From JAGWAJ01 sp026707615 (GTDB taxonomy: Bacteria; Acidobacteriota; Vicinamibacteria; Vicinamibacterales; UBA8438), in the NCBI GenBank assembly GCA_965207595.1, contig CBDBMW010000013.1, positions 1,922,001-1,986,000 of the forward strand: 64,000 bases of DNA, written 5' to 3'. Positions 10,542 through 17,557 of this stretch are shown in pieces. How positions within the stretch are numbered: the first letter of the stretch is position 1; each line of letters starts with the position of its first letter. The notes beneath the pieces are model-generated. The model had not been told where the DNA came from. It saw only the letters and a program-made list of their open reading frames with translations, and did not search any database. Position numbers and translations under genes: made by a program.

Positions 10542-11039
10542 TCAGGCGCGCCGGCCCTTTGCCCGCAGCCGCGCCTCGACGACCGGCGGCACGAGCCCCG
10601 TGATCGAGCCGCCGAGCGCGAAGACCTCCTTCGCGAGCCGCGAGCTCAGGTAGGTGTAGCTTTCGGCGGGCATCATGAACACGGTCTCGATGTCGGGATT
10701 CAGGTGGCGGTTCATCAGGGCCATCTGCATCTCGTACTCGAAGTCCGAGATGGCCCGCAGCCCGCGCACGATGACGTCCGCCCCCCGCTGCCGCGCGTAG
10801 TCGACCAGCAGGCCGTCGAACGTCTCGACCTCCACGTTGGGGTGGTCGTCGAAGACCTCGCGCAGGATGCCCACCCGCTCGTCCACCGAGAAGAGCGGCG
10901 CCTTGTCGATGTTCACCAGGATGGCCAGCACGATGCGATCGAAGAGTCGCGCGCCTCGCTCGATGATGTCGACGTGGCCGTTGGTCAGCGGGTCGAACGA
11001 TCCCGGATAGACCGCCAGCCTAGAGGGATTGGCCGCCAT
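10542..11039 (-). CDS. coaD: Phosphopantetheine adenylyltransferase
   Basis: A 165-residue nucleotidyltransferase catalysing the fourth step of coenzyme A synthesis (4'-phosphopantetheine plus ATP to dephospho-CoA). YPGSFDPLTNGH at residues 11-22 is the nucleotide-binding TxGH-type signature of the family, and VRGLRAISDFEYE near 96-108 forms the substrate loop. Length is typical. It overlaps the end of rsmD by 20 bases, the common bacterial rsmD-coaD pairing. Confidence 0.97.
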   Translation of the reverse strand: MAANPSRLAVYPGSFDPLTNGHVDIIERGARLFDRIVLAILVNIDKAPLFSVDERVGILREVFDDHPNVEVETFDGLLVDYARQRGADVIVRGLRAISDFEYEMQMALMNRHLNPDIETVFMMPAESYTYLSSRLAKEVFALGGSITGLVPPVVEARLRAKGRRA

Positions 11040-11571
11040 AGAACACCAGGGCGCTGTCGCCGGACGCGATGCGGCGCCGCATCGTCAGCTCCGGCACCTC
11101 CCGCGACGCGGACCGGCGCGCGCATTCGAGCACGACGCGGCCGCCCGGGGCCAGCCGGGGCGCCGCGGCCGATAGTATCGCACCGACGGCAGCGTCGGAG
11201 TACGCGTAGGGCGGATCGAGCAGGATCAGGTCGAACCGGTCGCCGGGGGCGGCGCGGGCGAACGCACGCGGCAGCGCGCCCGTCACGATCGCGCCCCGAG
11301 CGCGCACGCCGCACCGGTCGAGGTTGGTGCCGATGAGCGCCGCGGCCCGCCGGTCCCGCTCCACGAAGACGACCGTCGACGCTCCCCGGCTGAGCGCTTC
11401 GAGTCCGAGGGCCCCGGTTCCGGCGAAGCCGTCGAGCACCACCGCACCGACGACGCCCTCCCCCAGGACGTCGAACAGGGTCTCCCGCAGGCGGTCCGAC
11501 GTGGGCCGCAGCCCGGCCCAGCGGGGACTCTCGAGGCGGCGGCCCTTCAGCGCGCCGGCGATCACCCGCAT
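11020..11571 (-). CDS. rsmD: 16S rRNA (guanine-966 N2)-methyltransferase
   Basis: A 183-residue SAM-dependent methyltransferase that modifies G966 of 16S rRNA during 30S assembly. The SAM loop is VLDGFAGTGALGLEAL (about 45-60) and the catalytic DPPY motif is at 119-122. The N-terminal MRVIAGALKGRRL and the RPTSDRLRETLF stretch are typical of RsmD. It overlaps coaD downstream; the exported-protein gene lies 12 bases upstream on the same strand. Confidence 0.95.
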   Translation of the reverse strand: MRVIAGALKGRRLESPRWAGLRPTSDRLRETLFDVLGEGVVGAVVLDGFAGTGALGLEALSRGASTVVFVERDRRAAALIGTNLDRCGVRARGAIVTGALPRAFARAAPGDRFDLILLDPPYAYSDAAVGAILSAAAPRLAPGGRVVLECARRSASREVPELTMRRRIASGDSALVFYGGQSL

Positions 11572-11583
11572 CGACGCGCTGCC

Positions 11584-12168
11584 CTACTGGACCACGATTG
11601 CGCGCGCCGTCTCGACCCGCAGCTCCTCGATGCCGTACGGGAGCCGGAAGGGCGCGGTCAGGTCGAAGCCGCCGGAGCCCCGATACGCGCGCACCGCCTC
11701 CACGAGGAGCACCACCGGCACGGGGACGGCTTCGACGTGCACCGATTCGATCTCGAACTGGCCGACCCCGGCCGACGCGCGCAGAGCCCCGACGGCAACC
11801 ACCTCGACCTGCCCGCCGAGGTAGCGCAACGGATCGAGCGGTCCCCGCGGCCGTTCCGCGCGCAGCCGATCCAGGTCGATGAGGGCGCGGGCCGAGAGAC
11901 GCCCGTCGCCGAGAAGACGCATCCGGGGCTCGCCGACCACCGGCGGCAGGAGATCGGCGGCCTGAAAGCGGAGGTACGCGTTGATGCCCCGTTCGGTGAG
12001 GACGATCGTGCGAGGGGGGCTCCCCGGAGCGCCGGAGTAGCCGACGATCGCGTCCAGCGTCTCCGCGAACCGCTGGCCCTCGGCCGGGGTGAGGGTCGGT
12101 GTCGATTCGGGCTGCGGCCGCGGCACCGCGACCGCGAGCGCCACGACGAGCCCGAGGACCCACGGCAC
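11584..12168 (-). CDS. Predicted exported protein of unknown function
   Basis: A 194-residue protein that I do not assign to a named family. A hydrophobic N-terminus (MPWVLGLVVALAVAVP) looks like a signal peptide, and the rest has alternating hydrophobic residues suggesting beta structure. Phrases such as RTIVLTERGINAYLRF and RLSARALIDLDRL recall lipid-binding or barrel-like periplasmic proteins of the DUF2993 type, but this is only an impression. Placed 12 bases before rsmD on the same strand, so likely co-transcribed with rsmD-coaD. Confidence 0.6.
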   Translation of the reverse strand: MPWVLGLVVALAVAVPRPQPESTPTLTPAEGQRFAETLDAIVGYSGAPGSPPRTIVLTERGINAYLRFQAADLLPPVVGEPRMRLLGDGRLSARALIDLDRLRAERPRGPLDPLRYLGGQVEVVAVGALRASAGVGQFEIESVHVEAVPVPVVLLVEAVRAYRGSGGFDLTAPFRLPYGIEELRVETARAIVVQ

Positions 12169-12235
12169 GGACGTACTCTAGGAGCTTGCGCCGCGGAACG
12201 CAACGGAGCGGGTTCGGCGCCGCGAGCGAAGCGCC

Positions 12236-12264
12236 TTGATATTCGCCTTTTGTTTGCGTTACAT
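12236..12264 (+). promoter_or_regulatory. Promoter of lexA
   Basis: TTGATA (12236-12241), exact 17-base spacer, TTACAT (12259-12264). A GGAGG ribosome site at 12288-12292 precedes the GTG start at 12297. The spacer is unusually AT-rich for this genome. I cannot identify a known SOS box (neither the GAACN4GTTC-like Gram-positive form nor the CTGTN8ACAG enterobacterial form) in or near it. Confidence 0.65.
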
Positions 12265-12296
12265 TTGGGGGCGACGGACCGGACCACGGAGGTTAC

Positions 12297-12902
12297 GTGC
12301 AGCCATTGACCCGGCGGCAGCGCGAGATTCTCGACTACTTGCGGGAGTTCATGGAGCAGCACGGTTACGCTCCGAGCCTGGAGGAGATCGGCCGGCGGTT
12401 CGGGCTTTCGTCCCTCGCCACGGTGCACAAGCACCTCACGAACCTGCAGGAGAAGGGCTTCATCAAGCGCGCCTGGAATCGCAGCCGGTCGGTGGAGCTG
12501 CTGTCGACCCGCGCGGGTGGCAACGCGCTCGAGATTCCGCTGCAGGGATACGTGGCGGCTGGCGCGCCCATCGAGGCCGTGGTTTCACCGGAGACGGTCT
12601 CGGTGCCGGAAGAGCTGGTCGGCCGACGGGTGACCTACGCCCTTCGGGTGCGGGGCGACTCGATGCTCGAGGAGCAGATTCGGGACGGCGACATCGTCGT
12701 CGTGGAGAGCCGTCAGACGGCGGAGGACGGGGAGACGGTCATCGCGCTCGTCGACGGCAGCGACGTCACGGTCAAGAAGCTGTTCCGCGAGGGCGGGCGC
12801 GTGCGGCTCCAGCCGGCCAACGCCGCCGTGGCGCCGATCGTGGTCGACGCGTCACAGGTGCAGGTGCAGGGAGTTGTCGTCGGCGTCATGAGAAGATACT
12901 GA
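12297..12902 (+). CDS. lexA: SOS repressor LexA
   Basis: A 201-residue repressor-protease. The N-terminal winged helix (1-70) includes TRRQREILDYLREF and the recognition helix LSSLATVHKHL. The linker leads to the cleavage site Ala88-Gly89 (VAAGAP). The catalytic dyad is Ser122 (GDSMLEE) and Lys160 (VTVKK). All residues for RecA-stimulated self-cleavage are present. Start GTG at 12297 has a GGAGG 4 bases upstream and a clear promoter at 12236-12264. The DUF3467 gene and nth follow on the same strand. Confidence 0.97.
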   Translation: MQPLTRRQREILDYLREFMEQHGYAPSLEEIGRRFGLSSLATVHKHLTNLQEKGFIKRAWNRSRSVELLSTRAGGNALEIPLQGYVAAGAPIEAVVSPETVSVPEELVGRRVTYALRVRGDSMLEEQIRDGDIVVVESRQTAEDGETVIALVDGSDVTVKKLFREGGRVRLQPANAAVAPIVVDASQVQVQGVVVGVMRRY

Positions 12903-12964
12903 CCGTGCCGGGCGCCGCTCCCGGCGGCCGCAGCGCGGACCCTGTCAGCCACCGAGGAACAGCG

Positions 12965-13279
12965 ATGCCGGATCGCAAGCAGATCAACTTCACCATCATT
13001 CCCGACGAGCCGGGCGACACGCCTCGCACCTACGCCAATTTCTGCGCCATCTCTCACACGCCGTTCGACTTCACCCTCACGTTCTGCGAGGTGCTGCCGC
13101 CGACCGAGCACGAGGTGCGGTCGGCCGAGAGCGAGCGCGAGCTGCGCGCGCCCGTGCGCGCGCGCATCGTGGTGCCGATGCAGTTCGTCCCGAACCTGAT
13201 CGGCGCTCTGCAGGAGCATCTGCGGGTGTTCAGCGAGGCGCCTCCCACGGCCGGCCCGGCCAAGGGGCCGATTCACTAG
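12965..13279 (+). CDS. DUF3467 family protein
   Basis: A 104-residue cytosolic protein of the DUF3467 family, whose members are small proteins of unknown function with a conserved YANFCAISHTPFDFTLTFCEV-like beta core, visible here at about residues 21-41. A proline-rich C-terminus follows. Start ATG at 12965 was chosen because conserved sequence begins there, although the frame is open upstream into lexA. It lies 62 bases after lexA and 16 bases before nth. Confidence 0.8.
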   Translation: MPDRKQINFTIIPDEPGDTPRTYANFCAISHTPFDFTLTFCEVLPPTEHEVRSAESERELRAPVRARIVVPMQFVPNLIGALQEHLRVFSEAPPTAGPAKGPIH

Positions 13280-13295
13280 CCCGGCACAGAGGGCG

Positions 13296-14021
13296 GTGGG
13301 TACGAAGATCGCCGAAGCGGCCCGTGCGCGCGCGCGCCTGCGCCGGACGCTGGCCGCCCTCGAGGCGCAACACCCGGGCGCCGACACGGAGCTCGTCCAT
13401 CGGAACGCCTTCGAGTTGCTGGTGGCGACGGTGTTGTCGGCGCAGTCCACCGACGCCCGCGTCAACGAGGTCGCGGCGAGCTTGTTCCAGCGCTACCCCG
13501 ACGCCCGGGCGCTCGCCGCCGCCGACCCCGCCGCCCTCGAGGACGCGATCCGCCCCACCGGGTTCTTCCGTGCCAAGACCCGCTCGCTGCTCGGGCTGGC
13601 GGCGGCCCTCGTCGAGCGTCACGACGGCGAGGTGCCGGCCTCGATGGGCGCCCTGGTCGCCCTGCCCGGCGTTGGACGCAAGACCGCGAACGTCGTGCTC
13701 GGGCACGCCTTCGGGATCCCGGGGCTGCCGGTCGACCGCCACGTGCTCCGCGTGGCGGGGCGTCTCGGCGTGCCGGGCACGACGCCCGCCGCGGTCGAGG
13801 CGGCCCTGTGCGCGGCCCTCCCCCCTGCGCGGTGGACCGTCGCCTCCGACACCCTGATTCTCCACGGCCGCCGCATCTGCCGGCCGCGGCCCGCCTGCGA
13901 GCGCTGCGCCGTGCGCCGGCGGTGCGACTTCGCGCGCCGTGAGCGCGCCGCCGCGGCCCGGCCCGGGTCGCGGAGCGCCGCCCCCCCGCGCGCGCGGCGC
14001 GAAGCGGAGCGGGTGCGTTGA
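13296..14021 (+). CDS. nth: Endonuclease III (DNA glycosylase/AP lyase)
   Basis: A 241-residue base-excision repair enzyme for oxidised pyrimidines. The helix-hairpin-helix LPGVGRKTANVV contains catalytic Lys129, and Asp147 is in LPVDRHVLRV. The [4Fe-4S] ligands are Cys195, Cys201, Cys204 and Cys210, giving C-x5-C-x2-C-x5-C; the first interval is one residue shorter than the usual C-x6-C. The last 25 residues are Arg/Ala-rich and not conserved. GTG start at 13296. Located downstream of lexA, which suggests grouping with DNA-damage functions, and coupled to the metallopeptidase gene by a 4-base overlap. Confidence 0.94.
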   Translation: MGTKIAEAARARARLRRTLAALEAQHPGADTELVHRNAFELLVATVLSAQSTDARVNEVAASLFQRYPDARALAAADPAALEDAIRPTGFFRAKTRSLLGLAAALVERHDGEVPASMGALVALPGVGRKTANVVLGHAFGIPGLPVDRHVLRVAGRLGVPGTTPAAVEAALCAALPPARWTVASDTLILHGRRICRPRPACERCAVRRRCDFARRERAAAARPGSRSAAPPRARREAERVR

Positions 14022-14449
14022 CAGTCGACGAGTTCGACGCGCTCGTGGCGGAAGCCCGGGAGATCGCCGAGGAGGCGATTGCGCAGATCTGGCCGCAGTA
14101 CGGCCGCGAGCTGCAGAACATCGAGGTCGTCGTCGCGGACGAGCCGCCGCCGGAGACGCTGCGCGAGATGGGCATGACCCCGCCCGACACGCTGTACGGC
14201 CTGTACGACGGGGTGCCGCTGAACGAGCGGGGCTGGGACTACGGCAACGCCCTGCCGGACGTCATCAGCATCTTCCGGGGCCCGATCATCCGGGACTGCG
14301 CCGACGACGACGAGATCGTGCAGGAGGTCTCGTTCACCATCGTGCACGAGTTCGCGCACTACGTGGGGATGACGGAAGAGGAGATCCAGGAGATCGAGGA
14401 TCGCTTCTGGTACGGCGACGACGGCGCGGACGAGGACGACACCCCGTAG
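14018..14449 (+). CDS. Zincin-like metallopeptidase family protein
   Basis: A 143-residue protein of the small zincin-like metallopeptidase family common in Actinobacteria and Acidobacteria. The HEFAH motif at 110-114 (His110, Glu111, His114) supplies two zinc ligands and the catalytic base. The N-terminal half carries the conserved GLYDGVPL and ISIFRGPI strands. It begins with TTG overlapping the nth stop (TTGA); no better start is available before the conserved region. Substrate unknown. A long hairpin at 14471-14505 separates it from the convergent propeller gene. Confidence 0.8.
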   Translation: MTVDEFDALVAEAREIAEEAIAQIWPQYGRELQNIEVVVADEPPPETLREMGMTPPDTLYGLYDGVPLNERGWDYGNALPDVISIFRGPIIRDCADDDEIVQEVSFTIVHEFAHYVGMTEEEIQEIEDRFWYGDDGADEDDTP

Positions 14450-14470
14450 CGAGCCCGGCACGGGGAGCTC

Positions 14471-14505
14471 GAGCCGACCCGCCCTTCGCGAGGGCGAGCC
14501 GGCTC
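14471..14505. terminator. Bidirectional terminator-like hairpin
   Basis: GAGCCG (14471-14476), ACC, CGCCCT, loop TCGCG, AGGGCG, AGC, CGGCTC (14500-14505): two perfect 6-bp stems separated by a 3x3 internal loop. It lies between the convergent ends of the metallopeptidase (14449) and the propeller gene (14518). No T-run, as is usual in genomes of this GC content. Confidence 0.55.
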
Positions 14506-14517
14506 GTGGCAGGACTT

Positions 14518-15777
14518 CTAGTTCGTCGGCCAGAGCACGCCCTGGCTCTTCTCGCCCTCGGCGCCCTCCGGCACCGGGCCCATCCCCTTGTAGAGGAACT
14601 TCTGCACGCGCGAGCCCTCGTAGGTCTCGGTCGTGTAGATGTTGCCGTCGGAGTCGACCGCGATGCTGTGCACCGCGAAGAACATGCCGGGCTGGCGGCC
14701 GCCGTCGCCGAACGCGGTGAGGACCTTCATGGTCTCGCGCTCGATGATGTAGACCTTCATGTTCTGCCCGTCGGCGAGATACAGGAACCGCTGCTCGGGG
14801 TCGGGCGAGAAGTCGATGTCCCACGTCGAGCCCTGGAGGCGGGTGTGCGTCGCGATGAGCGCCTCGCGGACGAACGTCCCGTCCCTGCGGAAGACCTGGA
14901 CGCGGTCCTCGGCGCGATCGCACACGTAGACCAGCCCGTCGTTCGAGATCTCGCCGCAGTGGACCGGCCCGCGGAACTGCTGCGCCGGGGTGCCGCCGGG
15001 CTGGTAGGGCCCGCCGAAGTCGTAGTCGTCGTCCGGCTCATTGCCGTAGGCGCCCCAGAAGCGCTCCAGCTCGCCGGTGTCCGCGTCGACCACCGCGACG
15101 CGCTTGTTGTAGTAGCCGTCGGCGAAGTAGGCCTCGTTGGCATCGGGGTCGATGCCGATCTTGGCCACGCGGCCGTAGCTGTCGCCGGAGTGGCTGTCGC
15201 GCTGGAAGATGCGGTTGCCTTCGTCGTCCTCTCCCGTCACCCGCGCGTTGTGGCGGCCCACCTGCATCAGGAAGTCGCCGCTCCGCGTGAACTTCAGCAC
15301 GTGGGCGTCGCCGGCGCCGTTGCCGCCGATCCAGACGTTGTCCATGTGGTCGACGGTGATGCCGTGGTTCGACTCCGGCCAGACGTAGTCGCCGGTCTCC
15401 GTGCCGGGTCCGCCCCAGCTGTCGAGCAGGTTGCCCTCCTGGTCGAACACCAGCACCGGCGGGCCGGGCTGGCAGCACTCGCTGATCGGCGGGTCGTAGG
15501 TCATCCCGATCTCGGTGCCGCCCTGGAAGTTGTCGGGCGTGTTGCGGTGCACGACCCAGATGTTGTCGCGCGAGTCGACGTCGACGCCGATGGTCGGCCC
15601 CATCAGCCAGTGGTTGGGCAGGTTCTTCGGCCACAGCGGATCGACCTCGAACATGGGCACCATCACGGCGTCGTCCTGGCCGGCGCTCTCGGCCGCTTCC
15701 TTCGCCATGGTGCCGGCGCACGCGACGGCGAAGCCGGCGGCCGCCACCAGCGTCAACAAAGCGAGCTTTCGGATCAT
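14518..15777 (-). CDS. NHL/six-bladed beta-propeller exported protein
   Basis: A 419-residue protein with an N-terminal export signal ending in FAVACAG, which may be a lipobox although the -3 residue is not ideal. The body is a beta-propeller of NHL-type repeats, seen as recurring DxxGNxxDSWG, ITVDHMDNVWIGG, IGIDPDANEAYFADGYYNKRV and IAVDSDGNIYTTE strands. Proteins of this kind (peptidylglycine lyase-like propellers) sit in the periplasm or on the surface; the ligand is unknown. The start ATG at 15777 has a purine-rich GGGGAGAGGTCAGG just upstream. Divergent from the HupE-like gene, with about 320 bases between the two starts. Confidence 0.82.
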   Translation of the reverse strand: MIRKLALLTLVAAAGFAVACAGTMAKEAAESAGQDDAVMVPMFEVDPLWPKNLPNHWLMGPTIGVDVDSRDNIWVVHRNTPDNFQGGTEIGMTYDPPISECCQPGPPVLVFDQEGNLLDSWGGPGTETGDYVWPESNHGITVDHMDNVWIGGNGAGDAHVLKFTRSGDFLMQVGRHNARVTGEDDEGNRIFQRDSHSGDSYGRVAKIGIDPDANEAYFADGYYNKRVAVVDADTGELERFWGAYGNEPDDDYDFGGPYQPGGTPAQQFRGPVHCGEISNDGLVYVCDRAEDRVQVFRRDGTFVREALIATHTRLQGSTWDIDFSPDPEQRFLYLADGQNMKVYIIERETMKVLTAFGDGGRQPGMFFAVHSIAVDSDGNIYTTETYEGSRVQKFLYKGMGPVPEGAEGEKSQGVLWPTN

Positions 15778-16096
15778 CCTGACCTCTCCCCCTGGCGATG
15801 ACGTCGCGGATCGGTACGCCCGGACCGCGCCGCACGCAGCCACACTTCGCGCGGGCGGCCCGTGCTCATTGTCGAACTGCGGCCCCGCTCCGCGTCGCGG
15901 GGCGGGCTGCCGCCCGAACGCGCCAGTATACTTTGGAAGCCGGGCCGCAGTCTGCGCTGCATCGGGTGCGGCGCGGGCGCGCCGCGGACTCGCGACGCGG
16001 GCGTCCCCGCCCGAGGCAGGCGAAGATCGAATCCGGTCCGCTCCCGGCGTGGCCGGCGCGACAGGGCGCACGGCGACCGGACGGAAAGGGCATGTC

Positions 16097-17554
16097 GTGA
16101 GGCAAGCGTCGGATGGAATCGAGCGGTCCGTGCGGCGGGGGGGGCGGCCCACGCCGCCGCGGTGCCCCGTCCGCCTTCCGCACGGGCTCGCGCGACGAGC
16201 GTTGATCCTCGTGGTGGCCGCGGGGCTGCTCCTCGGCTTGCGCGCCGATCCCGAGGCACACGACATCCCGAGCGACGTGACCGTGCAGGCCTTCGCCAGG
16301 CCGGAGGGGGAGCGCCTCCGCCTGCTGGTCCGCGTGCCGCTCGAGGCGATGCAGGACATCAACTTCCCCCTGCGGGGCCCCGGCTACCTGGACCTGGAGG
16401 GCGCGGAGCCGCTGCTGCCGGACGCCGCCCAGCTCTGGCTCGCGCAGGAGGTGGAGATCTACGAGGACGGGGTCCGGCTCGCGGAGCCGGAGATCGCGGC
16501 CCTGCGGCTGTCGCTTCCCTCCGACCGCTCGTTCCAGGCCTACGACACGGCTCTGGCCAACATCCTGACAGGCGAGCGGCTCCCCGACAGCCTGCAGATC
16601 ATCTGGCGCCAGGCGATGCTCGACGTCGTGCTCGACTACCCGATCGCGTCCGAGGAGTCGAGCTTCGCCATCCGGCCGGGCGTCGAGCGGCTCGGGATGC
16701 GGGTCGTCACCGTGCTCCGCTTCATCACCCCGGAGGGTGCCGAGCGGGCCTTCGAGCTGCGCGGCGACCCCGGCCTGGTGACGCTCGATCCGCGCTGGCA
16801 CCAGGCCGCGGCGCGCTTCGTCGCCTCCGGGTACGAGCACATCCTCGACGGCACCGACCACCTCCTGTTCCTCCTCTGCCTGGTCGTCCCGTTCCGCCGC
16901 TTCCGGGCACTGGTGCCGATCGTCACCGGCTTCACCGTGGCGCACTCCGTAACGCTCATCGCCTCGGCGTACGGGATGGCGCCCGACTTCCTCTGGTTCC
17001 CGCCGCTGGTCGAGACCCTCATCGCCATCTCCATCGTGTACATGGCGTTCGAGAACATCCTGGCCGCCGGTTCCGGCGACGGGACGCCGGTCCGGCGCCG
17101 CTGGCTGATGGCGTTCGGCTTCGGTCTGGTGCACGGCTTCGGCTTCTCGTTTGCCCTGCGGGAAACCCTGCAGTTCGCCGGCTCGCACCTCGTGACGTCG
17201 CTCCTGGCCTTCAACGTCGGGGTCGAGCTCGGGCAGCTCCTCGTCATCGCGCTCGCCGTGCCGTTGCTCGAGCTGCTGTTCCGCTTCCTCGTCGCCGAGC
17301 GCGCCGGGATCATCGTGATCTCGGCCCTCGTCGCGCACACGAGCTGGCACTGGATGCTGGAGCGCTACGACGTGCTGAGCCAGTACCCCATCACGTGGGC
17401 GGCGCTGGCGAGCGCGCTCCTGATCGGCATCCTGCCGTGGCTGGTCGGGATGCTGGCCGCGGCGGCAGCGGCGCGGGCGGCGGTGCGCTACCTCCGGCGT
17501 CCCGGCCCGATCGGGGGCGCGGCGGGCGCCGGCGGTGCGCCGGCCGCCGATTGA
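16097..17554 (+). CDS. HupE/UreJ-like multi-pass membrane protein with N-terminal periplasmic domain
   Basis: A 485-residue protein: a basic leader, a signal/TM segment (ALILVVAAGLLLGL, about residues 36-49), a periplasmic domain of about 200 residues with no named homologue, then six to seven membrane helices of the HupE/UreJ_2 family. Family markers are HILDGTDHLLFLLCL, FTVAHSVTL, ETLIAISIVYMAFENI and FGLVHGFGF; the His residues in these helices are thought to handle metal ions. The start is uncertain: GTG at 16097 follows a GGAAAGGG, but a later start near 16190 is possible. It ends 3 bases before the DUF5916 gene, so the two form an operon. Confidence 0.78.
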   Translation: MRQASDGIERSVRRGGRPTPPRCPVRLPHGLARRALILVVAAGLLLGLRADPEAHDIPSDVTVQAFARPEGERLRLLVRVPLEAMQDINFPLRGPGYLDLEGAEPLLPDAAQLWLAQEVEIYEDGVRLAEPEIAALRLSLPSDRSFQAYDTALANILTGERLPDSLQIIWRQAMLDVVLDYPIASEESSFAIRPGVERLGMRVVTVLRFITPEGAERAFELRGDPGLVTLDPRWHQAAARFVASGYEHILDGTDHLLFLLCLVVPFRRFRALVPIVTGFTVAHSVTLIASAYGMAPDFLWFPPLVETLIAISIVYMAFENILAAGSGDGTPVRRRWLMAFGFGLVHGFGFSFALRETLQFAGSHLVTSLLAFNVGVELGQLLVIALAVPLLELLFRFLVAERAGIIVISALVAHTSWHWMLERYDVLSQYPITWAALASALLIGILPWLVGMLAAAAAARAAVRYLRRPGPIGGAAGAGGAPAAD

Positions 17555-17557
17555 CCG

